A DNA stretch of 64,000 bases. It comes from Ancylobacter novellus (GTDB lineage Bacteria > Pseudomonadota > Alphaproteobacteria > Rhizobiales > Methylopilaceae). A program made the position numbers and the translations under genes. The first letter of the stretch is position 1; each line of letters opens with the position of its first letter. The notes beneath the pieces are model-generated. The model worked only from the letters and a program-made list of their open reading frames with translations, was not told the DNA's origin and searched no databases. The stretch is from the NCBI GenBank assembly GCA_003241695.1, contig QFPN01000008.1:248001-312000 (forward strand), given 5' to 3'. Below are positions 1 through 10,288 of the stretch, one piece after another.

Positions 1-1774
1 CGCCGAGCGGCCCGTCGGGCGGCGGAACCGGCGCCGGCTGCGGCTTCGCACGCGGCGCGAGCGAAGCCGGAAGCAGGTCCGGCTGGACCGTCTCGCCGGG
101 ATCGGACAGCGCGATCAGCGCTTTCAGAACGCCCACAAGCTCCCTGTGGTTTCCGGGCCAGTCGTGGGCCGCGAGCGCCGCGAGGGTTTCGGGCGCGAAG
201 CGGCGGCATTCGTGCGGCAGCCGCTCCCAAAGGGCGCCGATCACCGCCGGCCGATCGTGCAGCTCGCGCAGCGGCGGAAGCGCGAAGCTGAACTGAGCCA
301 GCCGGAAGTAAAGATCCGAGCGAAACGTCTCGGAGGCCGCGAGGGAGGTGAGGTCCCGGTGCGTCGCGCAGACGAGGCGGATGTCGATCGCGGTCGGCCG
401 GCCGCCGCCGAGAGGCGTCACCGCCCGGTCCTGCACCACCCGCAGCAGCCGCGCCTGCAGCCCGATCGGCATGTCGCCGATCTCGTCGAGGAACAGCACC
501 CCGCCGTCGGCCTCGCGCAGCACGCCCTTCGAGCCCGAGCGCCGCGCGCCGGTGAAGGCGCCGTGCTCGTAGCCGAACAGCTCGGCCTCGATCAGCCCCT
601 CGGGCAGCGCCGCGCAGTTGACGGCGACGAACGGCTTTTGGGCGCGCGACGACAGTCCGTGGAGCGCGCGGGCGAACATCTCCTTGCCGGAGCCGGTCTC
701 GCCCTGAATCAGGATCGGGACGTCGCCCTCGAGCAGGCGAACGGCGCGCTTGAGCGAGGCCCGGACGCCCGCGTCGAAGACCGGCCCTTCCTGCGCCGGC
801 GGCGGAGCGGCGGGGACGACGGACGCCGCCAAGGGCGTGGACGAACCCGCTACGGGTCGCGGCCCGCCGCGAACAAGCCGGGCGTGCACCAACCCGCCCG
901 AACGCGCGCGTATGCGTTTCGTGTCGAAGCCTTCGAGCCTGCCGGCCTCGAAAACGTCGCCGAAAGTGCGCGCCCCGAGCGCGTTCCAGTCGAGCCCGAG
1001 AAGCTTCAGGCCATGCCGGTTCGCCGCGACCAGCCGCGCGCCCTCGAACACCAGCACGCCCTCCTGCGGTGTGCCCAGCAGCGCGGGATCGGCATGAAGG
1101 CGCACGACGTCCCGTCCTTCGAACCCCTCTGCGAACATCCGGTGCTCGATCTGGTCGACGCCGTGCCGGATGAGCGACAGAGCGTGGAGCTGCGGGATCG
1201 AGGCCGGCCCGGACAGGTCGATGGCGCCGATCAGGCCGCCGCGCGGATCGAAGATCGGAGCGGCCGCGCAGGTGAGGATGCGGTGCGGCTCGAAGTAATG
1301 CTCGGAGCCGCGCACCTCGATCGGCCGCCGCTCGACGAGCGCCGTGCCGATTGCGTTGGTGCCGGTCGCGGCCTCCGACCACTGCACGCCGGCCTGAAGC
1401 GACACGCCTGCGGCCTTGCCCGCGAAACTGCGGTCGCCGAAGGCGTCGAGGACGTTGCCTGCGGCGTCGGTGAGGATCGCGAGGCTCGAGGTGTCGCGCG
1501 CCTCGACCGCCAGCGCCTCGAGTTCCGGCCGGGACAGGCGGATCAGTTCGTCGTTGCGCTCATGAAGTTCGCGCAGCGCGCCACGACCGACGGGCGCGGC
1601 TCGCGGATCGGCGTGCGCGTCGAAGCCGCGTTCCGCGCACCGGAGCCAGGATCGAAGAATGGCGGGCGACAAGCCGTCGGGCCGGGCGCCGCGATCGAAG
1701 AAATCGCGGCGCGCCCTGGCGAGGTCGACGGCCGCGGCCGCAGCGGAATCGACGAACGGAGCGGAGGCTCCCAT
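1..1774 (-). CDS. Sigma-54-dependent transcriptional activator, AcoR type (partial, C-terminus beyond left edge)
   Basis: An enhancer-binding protein that would activate RNA polymerase with sigma-54, probably in response to a small metabolite such as an aldehyde or alcohol. About 591 residues are visible. An N-terminal GAF-like sensor (roughly residues 60-190) is followed by a PAS-like stretch and an AAA+ domain. The AAA+ domain shows Walker A GETGSGKE (near residue 358), the sigma-54 contact loop GAFTGA (near 405) and Walker B LFLDEIGD. The Fis-type DNA-binding helix-turn-helix must lie past base 1. The ATG at 1774 is chosen because the frame has no earlier ATG before the intergenic palindromes. 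The gene is divergent from an acetaldehyde dehydrogenase with a sigma-54 promoter, which points to that gene as its target. The domain calls are from motifs; the ligand is inference. Confidence 0.9.
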   Translation of the reverse strand, partial: MGASAPFVDSAAAAAVDLARARRDFFDRGARPDGLSPAILRSWLRCAERGFDAHADPRAAPVGRGALRELHERNDELIRLSRPELEALAVEARDTSSLAILTDAAGNVLDAFGDRSFAGKAAGVSLQAGVQWSEAATGTNAIGTALVERRPIEVRGSEHYFEPHRILTCAAAPIFDPRGGLIGAIDLSGPASIPQLHALSLIRHGVDQIEHRMFAEGFEGRDVVRLHADPALLGTPQEGVLVFEGARLVAANRHGLKLLGLDWNALGARTFGDVFEAGRLEGFDTKRIRARSGGLVHARLVRGGPRPVAGSSTPLAASVVPAAPPPAQEGPVFDAGVRASLKRAVRLLEGDVPILIQGETGSGKEMFARALHGLSSRAQKPFVAVNCAALPEGLIEAELFGYEHGAFTGARRSGSKGVLREADGGVLFLDEIGDMPIGLQARLLRVVQDRAVTPLGGGRPTAIDIRLVCATHRDLTSLAASETFRSDLYFRLAQFSFALPPLRELHDRPAVIGALWERLPHECRRFAPETLAALAAHDWPGNHRELVGVLKALIALSDPGETVQPDLLPASLAPRAKPQPAPVPPPDGPLG

Positions 1775-1792
1775 CGGCGTTTTCGTCCCTCA

Positions 1793-1818
1793 TGTCGCAA
1801 CTTGCGACAGCTGTCGCA
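1793..1818. promoter_or_regulatory. Candidate upstream activator sites for the sigma-54 activator
   Basis: TGTCGCA-ACT-TGCGACA (1793-1809) is a perfect 7-bp inverted repeat with a 3-bp spacer. A further TGTCGCA at 1812-1818 makes 1803-1818 a 16-bp perfect palindrome. The sites lie between the activator start (1774) and the aldehyde dehydrogenase promoter, about 170 bp upstream of the -24 element, a usual distance for enhancer binding. The same core recurs near 41.65 kb. Binding by this activator is inferred. Confidence 0.7.
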
Positions 1819-1972
1819 GTGCGCTTCGTATCTCTGGGCGACATCTTGTCATCAGGATCGCTCCGGAGTCCACCGCTTCCCTTCGAAGGGTTCGGCAAGT
1901 TTCCAATCGCGGCGAGCAGACGCAATGACTTGCCGCGGCGCAGCATCACCTGGTCGCGAGCGTTTCGCGGTC

Positions 1973-1988
1973 TGGCACGAAGGCTGCG
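1973..1988 (+). promoter_or_regulatory. Sigma-54 (-24/-12) promoter of the aldehyde dehydrogenase gene
   Basis: TGGCAC-N5-CTGCG, with the invariant GG (1974-1975) and GC (1986-1987) separated by exactly 10 bp. The -24 half matches the consensus fully and the -12 half matches in TGC. It lies about 65 bp upstream of the ATG at 2053 and downstream of the palindromic activator sites. Confidence 0.75.
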
Positions 1989-2052
1989 ACTGCAGGACCA
2001 GTCCACGATCCCGCCGCAGTGACGGCGGGACGCTGCCTGGGAGGACTTGTCC

Positions 2053-3573
<1,521 letters not shown>

Positions 3574-3597
3574 TCCAATCGCTGATCGCGCTTTGAA

Positions 3598-3623
3598 GGG
3601 GCGGCTCCGGCCGCCCCTTTTTT
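3598..3623 (+). terminator. Rho-independent terminator after the aldehyde dehydrogenase gene
   Basis: GGGGCGG (3598-3604) pairs with CCGCCCC (3611-3617) and is followed directly by six T residues (3618-3623), 25 bases after the stop codon. Confidence 0.9.
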
Positions 3624-3650
3624 ACGGCGAACGTCCCGGCGCGCTGATCG

Positions 3651-4205
3651 CTAGCCCCACGGCCGCGACTTCACGAAATCCACAAAAGCCCTCAACGGCG
3701 GCGGCATATGCCGGCGGCTCTGGTAGTAAAGCTGCGGACCGGAGAAGTCCTGCCGCCAGTCTTGCAGCACGGGCGCGAGGGCGCCGCTGGCGAGTTCGTC
3801 GGCCAGGGCCTCCTCGAAATGGCAGATGATCCCGAGCCCGGCGGTCGCGGCCGCGATCTGCATCTCAAAGGTCGTCGCCGTCAGCGGCCCCTTGGGCGGG
3901 ATGCGGAAGACCTCGCCCTCGCATTCGAATTCCCAGATCGCGAGCGCCCTGCTGCCGGCGAAACGATGGCCGATGCGCGCGTGGCCCAGAAGGTCGCGCG
4001 GATGGCCGGGCGTCCCGCGCGCCGGCAGATAGGACGGCGCGGCGGCCACCGCGAAACGCTGGCGGCGCGGACCGATCGGCGCCGCGATCATGTCGAGCGC
4101 GAGCCGCTCCTCGTAGCGGACGCCGGCCTCGCAACCCTCCGCCAGCATGTCGACGAAGCGGTCTTCGGCCGTCGCCTCCACAAGGCCGGCGCGCAGGCGG
4201 GCGAT
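3651..4205 (-). pseudogene. LysR-family regulator, 5'-truncated remnant (effector domain only)
   Basis: The minus frame ending in TAG at 3651-3653 encodes the C-terminal effector-binding part of a LysR-type regulator, with recognisable stretches such as EDRFVDMLAEGCEAGVRYEE and PIGPRRQRFAVAA. The usual N-terminal winged helix-turn-helix, about 60 residues, and the linker are missing. Homology to LysR stops near 4205, where the sequence turns into the antisense of an aldo/keto reductase. The frame stays open upstream only as that antisense. The remnant cannot bind DNA as a normal LysR protein, so I call it a pseudogene. Such regulators are often divergent from the reductase they control, which matches the neighbour here. 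Confidence 0.75.
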
Positions 4206-4574
4206 TTCCGCGGACACAGCCCGCGATTCCAGGGCGAGAACCTCGACAGGAACCTCGCGCTGGTCGAAGCGCTCCGCGCGGTCGCTCAGGAAAGGCACGC
4301 GAGCGTCGCGCAGATCGCGATCGCCTGGGTCATGGCGCAGGGCGAGGACATCGTGCCGGTGATCGGCGCGCGTCGCCGCGACAGGCTCGCAGAGGCGCTC
4401 GCCGCCGCTGATCTCACGCTGTCCGCCGACGACGTCGCGGCGATCGAGCGCGCGGTCCCGAAGGGCTCCGCGGCGGGCGACCGTTACCCCGCCCAGCACA
4501 TGGCGGCTCTCGACAGCGAGCGGGGACGGGCGGGCCCGATCGGCGACGTTGCGCGCCGCGGACGCTCAGGATAG
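4203..4574 (+). pseudogene. Aldo/keto reductase, 5'-truncated remnant
   Basis: The plus frame from about 4203 to TAG at 4572-4574 encodes the last third of an NADP-dependent aldo/keto reductase. Typical segments are RFQGENLDRNLALVEAL, VAQIAIAWVMAQGEDIVPVI and LSADDVAAIERAVPKG. The catalytic Asp/Tyr/Lys/His part of the barrel, about 200 residues, is absent. The break coincides with the break in the neighbouring lysR remnant, so one deletion spanning both gene starts and their shared promoter would explain both. The residues after LDSER look unlike the family and may be read past a second small lesion. It is not expected to make an active enzyme. Confidence 0.75.
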
Positions 4575-4655
4575 ACCCCGGAGCTTCGCGCGGGCGCGTC
4601 TCGCCTGCGCCTGAACGCCCGGCCGTCCCTCCGCCGCGGCGCGCGAGGTTGATCG

Positions 4656-5948
4656 ATGGACCGCATCCGCATTGTCGGCGGCGCCAGGCTCGAAGGCCGC
4701 ATTCCGATCTCCGGCGCGAAGAACGCCGCGCTGCCGCTGATGATCGCGAGCCTGCTGACGTCCGAGACGCTCACCCTCGACAACCTGCCGCGCCTCGCCG
4801 ACGTGGTTCTGCTGAAGCGCATCCTCGGCAATCACGGCGTCGAGGTCACGGTCGCGGGCAAACGCGTCGCCCAGGACGAGTTCGAGGGCGACACGGTGCG
4901 CCTCACCGCGCGCGAGATCGTCGACACCACCGCGCCTTACGACCTCGTCTCGCGCATGCGCGCAAGCTTCTGGGTGATCGGCCCGCTGCTCGCCCGCATG
5001 GGCGAGGCCAAGGTCTCGCTGCCGGGCGGCTGCGCGATCGGCACGCGACCCGTGGACTTCTTCCTCGACGCGCTGAAGGCGCTCGGCGCCTCGATCGACA
5101 TCGAGGCCGGCTACGTGCTGGCCAAGGCCCCGGCCGGCGGGCTGAAGGGCGGGCGCATCGTGTTCCCGAAGGTCTCGGTCGGCGCGACACATGTGGCGCT
5201 GATGGCCGCGAGCCTCGCCAAGGGCGAGACCGTGATCGAGAACGCCGCCCGCGAGCCCGAGATCGTCGACCTCGCCGACTGCCTGATCAAGATGGGCGCG
5301 AAGATCGAGGGCGCCGGTTCCTCCACCATCCACGTCCAGGGCGTCGATGCGCTGCACGAGGCGCGCCATTCCGTGCTGCCCGACCGGATCGAGACCGGCA
5401 CCTACGCCATCGCGGTCGCGATGACGGGCGGCGACATCCTGCTGGAGGGCGCGCGGCGCGACCTGCTCGGGGCGGCCTTCGACGTGCTGGTCGAGGCGGG
5501 CGTCGAGGTGACCGAGACCAACGAAGGCGTGCGGGTGGGCCGCAACGGCAAGGGCGTCGCGCCCATGACGGTGACGACCGAACCTTATCCGGGCTTCCCC
5601 ACGGACCTCCAGGCCCAGCTCATGGCGCTCGCCTGCCGCGCCGAGGGCGCGTCGTCGATCACCGAGACGATCTTCGAGAACCGTTTCATGCACGTGCAGG
5701 AGCTCGCCCGCCTCGGCGCGAAGATCCACATCGACGGCCGCACCGCCACCATCGAGGGCGTCGACACGCTGAAGGGCGCGCCCGTGATGGCGACGGACCT
5801 GCGCGCCTCCGTGTCGCTCGTCATCGCAGGGCTTGTCGCCGACGGCGAGACGATCGTGAACCGCGTCTACCATCTCGACCGCGGCTTCGAGCGGCTCGAG
5901 GCCAAGCTGTCGCGCTGCGGCGCGACCATCGAACGCCTGACGGGCTGA
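4656..5948 (+). CDS. murA: UDP-N-acetylglucosamine 1-carboxyvinyltransferase
   Basis: First committed step of peptidoglycan synthesis: transfer of enolpyruvate from PEP to UDP-GlcNAc in the cytoplasm. At 430 residues it has the usual length. It begins with the family hallmark ISGAKNAALP and carries the loop LPGGCAIGTRPVDFF with the catalytic cysteine (Cys126), which is the residue blocked by fosfomycin, so the enzyme should be fosfomycin-sensitive. It starts the murA-DUF2948-hisD-UPF0262 series common in Hyphomicrobiales. A 31-bp inverted-repeat element separates it from the next gene, so it may be transcribed apart. Confidence 0.97.
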   Translation: MDRIRIVGGARLEGRIPISGAKNAALPLMIASLLTSETLTLDNLPRLADVVLLKRILGNHGVEVTVAGKRVAQDEFEGDTVRLTAREIVDTTAPYDLVSRMRASFWVIGPLLARMGEAKVSLPGGCAIGTRPVDFFLDALKALGASIDIEAGYVLAKAPAGGLKGGRIVFPKVSVGATHVALMAASLAKGETVIENAAREPEIVDLADCLIKMGAKIEGAGSSTIHVQGVDALHEARHSVLPDRIETGTYAIAVAMTGGDILLEGARRDLLGAAFDVLVEAGVEVTETNEGVRVGRNGKGVAPMTVTTEPYPGFPTDLQAQLMALACRAEGASSITETIFENRFMHVQELARLGAKIHIDGRTATIEGVDTLKGAPVMATDLRASVSLVIAGLVADGETIVNRVYHLDRGFERLEAKLSRCGATIERLTG

Positions 5949-5982
5949 GGGCGGCCTGAAGCTTCGCGACGCCGTCTCGGTT

Positions 5983-6077
5983 CGTCATGCCCCGGCTTGT
6001 CCGAGGCATCCATTGCTCGACGGAGCGCGGCGCTTGAGGATCCGGCATGGATCCCCCGGACAAGCCGGGGGATGACG
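5983..6077. repeat. Dispersed palindromic element, copy 1 (31-bp terminal inverted repeats)
   Basis: The left arm (5983-6013) begins CGTCATGCCCCGGCTTGTCC and is nearly the reverse complement of the right arm (6047-6077), which ends CCGGGGGATGACG. A 33-bp core lies between them. A second copy in the opposite orientation is at 59629-59721. There is no coding capacity. It resembles the small intergenic palindromic elements seen widely in alphaproteobacteria. As RNA it would fold into a long hairpin downstream of murA. Confidence 0.85.
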
Positions 6078-6178
6078 GCGGTGGTCCGGGCGCTTCGAGC
6101 ATGAACGCCCTAGCAACCTGTTCCCGTCCGGCCCTCAAGCCGATATGAGACGACAACCGTGTCGTCCCGCAGAGCCCC

Positions 6179-6622
6179 ATGCAAGATCCCGCTTCCGACG
6201 CCCCGCTGCGCCTCGTCGCGCTCGACGCTGAAGACCTCGAGGTTCTGTCGGCGCATCTCCAGGATTTCGTGCTGCACGTCGGCGATCTGGTGTTCCTGCC
6301 GCGCGAGCGCCGTTTCGCTTTCGTGGGCAATCGCGCCGACCGCAGGGTGGACGGCGAGCTCCGCCGCCGCCGCGCCGCGGGGCATTTCGACCGCGTGCTC
6401 TCCGTGAAGGCGCGCGGCGTCGACCGCGAGGCGCCGGACACGGTGCTGAACCTTCTGGCGATCACCTTCGCCGAAACCGAGGCCCCTTCGGGCTGGATCG
6501 ACCTCGCATTTTCGGGCGGCGCGTCGCTGCGCCTCGAGGTCGAGTGCATCGAGGCGCAGGCCGTCGACCTCGGCCCGGTCTGGGCCGCCAAGACCGCCCC
6601 GCATCACGACGAGGAAGCCTGA
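6179..6622 (+). CDS. DUF2948 family protein
   Basis: A 147-residue cytoplasmic protein of unknown function, recognised from sequence features (LRLVALDAEDLEVLSAHLQD, GDLVFLPRERRFAFVGNR) and from its fixed place just upstream of hisD in many alphaproteobacteria. It has no signal peptide or membrane segment. Its stop is one base before the hisD start at 6624, so it is very likely cotranscribed and perhaps translationally coupled with hisD. No catalytic motif is visible, and the function should not be guessed from the neighbour. Confidence 0.85.
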   Translation: MQDPASDAPLRLVALDAEDLEVLSAHLQDFVLHVGDLVFLPRERRFAFVGNRADRRVDGELRRRRAAGHFDRVLSVKARGVDREAPDTVLNLLAITFAETEAPSGWIDLAFSGGASLRLEVECIEAQAVDLGPVWAAKTAPHHDEEA

Positions 6623-6623
6623 C

Positions 6624-7922
6624 ATGGCGATCCGGCTCTCCGCCGCCGATGCCGATTTCGAAGCGCTCTTCTCGGATCTGCTCGCCCAGAAGCGCGAGGT
6701 CTCCGAGGACGTCGACCAGGCGGTCGCGGCGATCCTCGACGACGTGCGCAAGCGCGGCGACGCCGCGGTTACCAACTATTCGCGTCGCTTCGACCGCATC
6801 GACCTCGAAAAGGTCGGCATGCGGGTGACGGCCGAGGAGATCGCGGCCGCGCGCGCGGAGTGCGATCCGAAGACGCTCGACGCGCTGAAGCTCGCGCGCG
6901 ACCGCATCGAGGCGCATCACGCCAAGCAGAAGCCCGCCGACGAGACCTATCTCGACCCGATCGGCGTCGAGCTCGGGTCCCGCTGGACGCCGCTCGATTC
7001 CGTCGGCCTCTATGTGCCGGGCGGCACCGCGGCCTATCCGTCTTCCGTGCTGATGAACGCCGTGCCGGCCAAGGTCGCGGGCGTGAAGCGCCTCGCCATG
7101 GTGGTGCCGGCCCCGGACGGGAAGCTCTCGCCGCTGGTGCTCGCGGCGGCGGAGCTCGCCGGCGTCGACGAGGTGTTCCGCATCGGCGGCGCGCAGGCGG
7201 TCGGGGCGCTCGCCTACGGCACCGAGACCATCGCGCCGGTCGCCAAGATCGTGGGGCCGGGCAACGCCTATGTGGCGGCGGCCAAGCGCCGGGTGTTCGG
7301 AACCGTCGGCATCGACATGATCGCCGGCCCCTCCGAAGTGCTCGTGGTCGCGGACGGCTCCGCCAACGCCGACTGGGTCGCCGCCGACCTGCTCGCCCAG
7401 GCCGAGCACGACGCGTCGGCCCAATCGATCCTGATCACCGACGACGCCGAACTCGCGGACGCGGTCGAGCGGTCGGTCGAGAGCCAGTTGAAGACCCTGC
7501 CGCGCGAGGCGATCGCCGGCGCGAGCTGGCGCGACCACGGCGCGGTGATCGTGGTGGCGGCGATCGACGACGCCGTCCCGCTCGCAAACCGGATCGCGGC
7601 CGAGCATCTCGAGATCATCGCCGAAGACGGCGACCGGCTGTCGCGCGAGATCCGTCACGCAGGCGCGATCTTCCTCGGCGGCCACACGCCCGAAGCCATC
7701 GGCGACTATGTCGGCGGCTCGAACCACGTGCTGCCGACGGCGCGCACCGCGCGCTTCGCCTCGGGTCTCGGCGTGCTCGACTTCGTCAAGCGCACCTCGA
7801 TCCTGCGCTGCGGCCCCGAGCAACTGCGCCTGATCGGCCCCGCGGCCATCCGGCTCGGCGAGGCCGAGGGGCTCGCGGCGCATGCGCGCTCGGTTGCGAT
7901 CCGCATGAACGCAGGCGCGTGA
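6624..7922 (+). CDS. hisD: Histidinol dehydrogenase
   Basis: Zinc- and NAD-dependent two-step oxidation of L-histidinol to L-histidine, the last step of histidine synthesis. At 432 residues it is full length. Family motifs include YVPGGTAAYPSSVLMN, the nucleotide-site segment IGGAQAVGALAYGTETI, GPSEVLVVAD, the zinc and catalytic segment AEHLEIIAED and GGSNHVLPTARTARF. It stands apart from other his genes, as is usual in this order. Its start lies directly after the DUF2948 stop, and UPF0262 follows 13 bases after its own stop, so these form one operon. Confidence 0.97.
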   Translation: MAIRLSAADADFEALFSDLLAQKREVSEDVDQAVAAILDDVRKRGDAAVTNYSRRFDRIDLEKVGMRVTAEEIAAARAECDPKTLDALKLARDRIEAHHAKQKPADETYLDPIGVELGSRWTPLDSVGLYVPGGTAAYPSSVLMNAVPAKVAGVKRLAMVVPAPDGKLSPLVLAAAELAGVDEVFRIGGAQAVGALAYGTETIAPVAKIVGPGNAYVAAAKRRVFGTVGIDMIAGPSEVLVVADGSANADWVAADLLAQAEHDASAQSILITDDAELADAVERSVESQLKTLPREAIAGASWRDHGAVIVVAAIDDAVPLANRIAAEHLEIIAEDGDRLSREIRHAGAIFLGGHTPEAIGDYVGGSNHVLPTARTARFASGLGVLDFVKRTSILRCGPEQLRLIGPAAIRLGEAEGLAAHARSVAIRMNAGA

Positions 7923-7935
7923 GAGGAGGACGGCG

Positions 7936-8421
7936 ATGACGGGCGGACAGACCTCGGCCGACCGGCTCGTCGCCGTGACCCTCGACGCGGCGTCGATCGG
8001 CGCCGCCTCGCCCGACGTCGAGCACGAGCGGCGCGTCGCGATCTACGACCTCATCGAGGACAACAGCTTCGCGCCCGAGGGCGGGCACGAGGGGCCGTTC
8101 ACGCTGCACATCTCGCTCGTCGACCAGAAGCTGTCGCTCCGGATCAAGCGCAAGACGGGCGACGAGGCCATCACCCATCTCCTGTCGCTGTCGCCGTTCC
8201 GGAAGATCCTGAAGGACTATTTCTTCATCTGCGAGAGCTACCGCTCGGCGATCCGCACCTCGAGCCCGTCCCAGATCGAGGCCATCGACATGGGACGGCG
8301 CGGCCTGCACGACGAGGGCGCGGACGTGCTGATCGAGCGGCTCAGAGGCAAGATCGCGGTCGACAAGCAGACCGCCCGGCGCCTCTTCACCCTGATCGCC
8401 GCCCTGAGCTGGAAGGGCTGA
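7936..8421 (+). CDS. UPF0262 family protein
   Basis: A 161-residue cytoplasmic protein of a conserved alphaproteobacterial family of unknown function. Characteristic segments are ERRVAIYDLIEDNSF, FTLHISLVDQKLSLRIK and LLSLSPFRKILKDYFFICES. GAGAGGAGG just upstream of the ATG at 7936 is a good ribosome-binding site. It lies between hisD and a phosphatase-like gene with short gaps on both sides and is almost certainly in the same transcript. No enzymatic motif is visible. Confidence 0.88.
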   Translation: MTGGQTSADRLVAVTLDAASIGAASPDVEHERRVAIYDLIEDNSFAPEGGHEGPFTLHISLVDQKLSLRIKRKTGDEAITHLLSLSPFRKILKDYFFICESYRSAIRTSSPSQIEAIDMGRRGLHDEGADVLIERLRGKIAVDKQTARRLFTLIAALSWKG

Positions 8422-8428
8422 GGCCTCC

Positions 8429-8896
8429 ATGGCGGAAGCCGGCGCTCCCGGCGCGTCGCGCCCGCAGTCGGTGCTCTTCATGTGCGGGCAGAACGTCATC
8501 CGTTCGGTGATGGCGGAGGTTCTGGCGAAGCACTATTTCGGCCGCTCGCTCTATGTCGCCTCCGCCGGCGTGAGGCCGGGCGAGAACGACCCCTTCGTGG
8601 CCGCCGCGCTCGACGAGATCGGGCTCACGATCGGCAAGCATCGCCCACACACGCTCGACGACCTCGACGACCTCAACTTCGACCTGATCGTGACGCTCGC
8701 GCCGGAGGCGCACCACGCCGCGCTCGACCTCACGGCGCGCTATCCGGTCGAGGTCGAATACTGGCCGACCGTCGACCCGACGATGTTCGAGGGCGGCTCG
8801 CGCGAGCAGACGCTCGAAGCCTACCGCAACGTCCGCGACTCGCTCGACGATCGCGTCCGCGACCGTTTCCGCTTCGCCGCGAAAGCGCGCGTTTGA
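8429..8896 (+). CDS. Low-molecular-weight protein tyrosine phosphatase / arsenate reductase-like protein
   Basis: 155 residues with the LMW-PTP fold signature. The P-loop CGQNVIRS (C-X5-R-S, Cys19 and Arg25) follows a beta strand (SVLFM). The later segment EYWPTVDP holds the usual catalytic aspartate of the family. It probably removes phosphate from tyrosine residues. Relatives are often annotated as arsenate reductases, but no ars gene is nearby. It starts 7 bases after the UPF0262 stop and so is in the hisD operon. The fold assignment is strong; the substrate is unknown. Confidence 0.85.
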   Translation: MAEAGAPGASRPQSVLFMCGQNVIRSVMAEVLAKHYFGRSLYVASAGVRPGENDPFVAAALDEIGLTIGKHRPHTLDDLDDLNFDLIVTLAPEAHHAALDLTARYPVEVEYWPTVDPTMFEGGSREQTLEAYRNVRDSLDDRVRDRFRFAAKARV

Positions 8897-8968
8897 GGGC
8901 TCCCGCTAACGCAATCTGAACGCGCGACGAGTCATTCTGCCTGCAATCGCCGCGACAAGGGGACGGTC

Positions 8969-10213
8969 ATGCAGGTCGAAACGGCGCCGCAAGGGGCGCG
9001 CCCGGGCATGTGGGCGACGGTCGGCGCGGTCGCCTTCGTGGCGATCCTGATCGCGCTCACCCTCGCGAAGGTCGCGTCCGCGGAGTTCCCGTTCCGCGGC
9101 GGCGACGAGCAGGGCCACTTCTCCTACGCGCTCCATCTCGCGAAGACGGGCGCCTGGTGGCCGGACCTCGCCGTGATGCCGCTCTACGACCTCGCCGGCG
9201 AACGGCTTGCGACGCTGAACTTCATCAATCACCCGCCGCTGTTCTACTGGGTCGCGGCGCCGGTTCAGGAAGGACTGGCGGCGTTTGGCCTGCCGCCGGC
9301 GTGGCTGCGCGCCTTCACCCTCGGCTTCAGCTTCGCGGCCTTCGGCGTGATCGCGGCGCTGGCGCGCCGGATGGGCTTCGGCGTGGGAACCTTCGCGGCC
9401 CTCGCCGCCGTCATGGCGTTCCTGCTGGTTCCGACCTTCGCGGCCTTCTTCAACAACGACCAGTTCGCGCTGCTTGGCGGCGCGCTCGCCTGCTATGGCG
9501 CGGCGCGGCGCGTGGAGAACCGCGGCGACTCCGCAGGGCTCGCGCTCGTCCTCGCCGGCGTCGCGCTCTGTTCCGTGAAGCTCACCGCGCTGATGATGGT
9601 CGGAGGGTTTGCGGTCGTGGTCTTCCTCGGCGACCGTTCCCGACGCCCGGATGTTTCGGCCCTGGTTGCGCTCGCGCTCGTCGGCGCCGCCTGTTCCGCG
9701 CCTTACGCGGCCTATCTGCTCCAGTACGGCAGCCCGACGCCCGACACCGCCGGCCAGATCGAAATGCTGCGCGGCTTCGTCGTCGAACTCGGATGGGACA
9801 AGGTCCCGCATATGAGCCTCGCCGCCTATCTCTCGAACGCGCCCTCCATGTTCTCGTTCCAGCTCGGCCAGGGTCCTCTGGTGTTCCTCGGCTTTCTGGC
9901 CGTGTGCCTCGCGCCGCTCGCGGCCTTCAAGGCCCCGCGCGATCCGAAGGAGGCCGCGGCCTCGGCGGTGGTCCGCGCCGCCATGATCGCGACCGGCGCG
10001 GTGCTGGTCGTCCACGTCGCCTTCGCCTATCGGCGCTACGAGGCGCTCGGATGGCTTGGCGATCTCTATCCGCGTTACTATTTCCCGCTTCTCGGCGCCT
10101 ATGCGCTCGGCTGGGGCCTGTTCCTGCGCCGCGCCGGCGCGGCCGTCGTCATGTTGTGCCGACGGCCGGTTTCGGCTATCAGGCCTCAATTCTCCGCCAA
10201 TCGCCAGGGTTGA
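8969..10213 (+). CDS. Polytopic membrane protein, GT-C-like glycosyltransferase candidate
   Basis: 414 residues with about nine to eleven hydrophobic helices. After the first helix a periplasmic loop carries the acidic pair in GGDEQGHFSYALHLAK and a later NFINHPPLFYW, a layout seen in GT-C glycosyltransferases of the PMT/ArnT type, which use polyprenyl-linked sugars. That would place it in the inner membrane adding sugars to lipid or protein on the periplasmic side. The donor and acceptor are unknown. It interrupts the conserved run between the phosphatase gene and infA, so it is likely a lineage-specific insertion. GGGGACGG before the ATG gives a moderate ribosome-binding site. Confidence 0.6.
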   Translation: MQVETAPQGARPGMWATVGAVAFVAILIALTLAKVASAEFPFRGGDEQGHFSYALHLAKTGAWWPDLAVMPLYDLAGERLATLNFINHPPLFYWVAAPVQEGLAAFGLPPAWLRAFTLGFSFAAFGVIAALARRMGFGVGTFAALAAVMAFLLVPTFAAFFNNDQFALLGGALACYGAARRVENRGDSAGLALVLAGVALCSVKLTALMMVGGFAVVVFLGDRSRRPDVSALVALALVGAACSAPYAAYLLQYGSPTPDTAGQIEMLRGFVVELGWDKVPHMSLAAYLSNAPSMFSFQLGQGPLVFLGFLAVCLAPLAAFKAPRDPKEAAASAVVRAAMIATGAVLVVHVAFAYRRYEALGWLGDLYPRYYFPLLGAYALGWGLFLRRAGAAVVMLCRRPVSAIRPQFSANRQG

Positions 10214-10288
10214 CCCGACCCGGACGCGTCCGGCGACGTTCCCCATCCGGCCCCGCGGCCGGACCGCGACATCGAACATCGAGACCAC

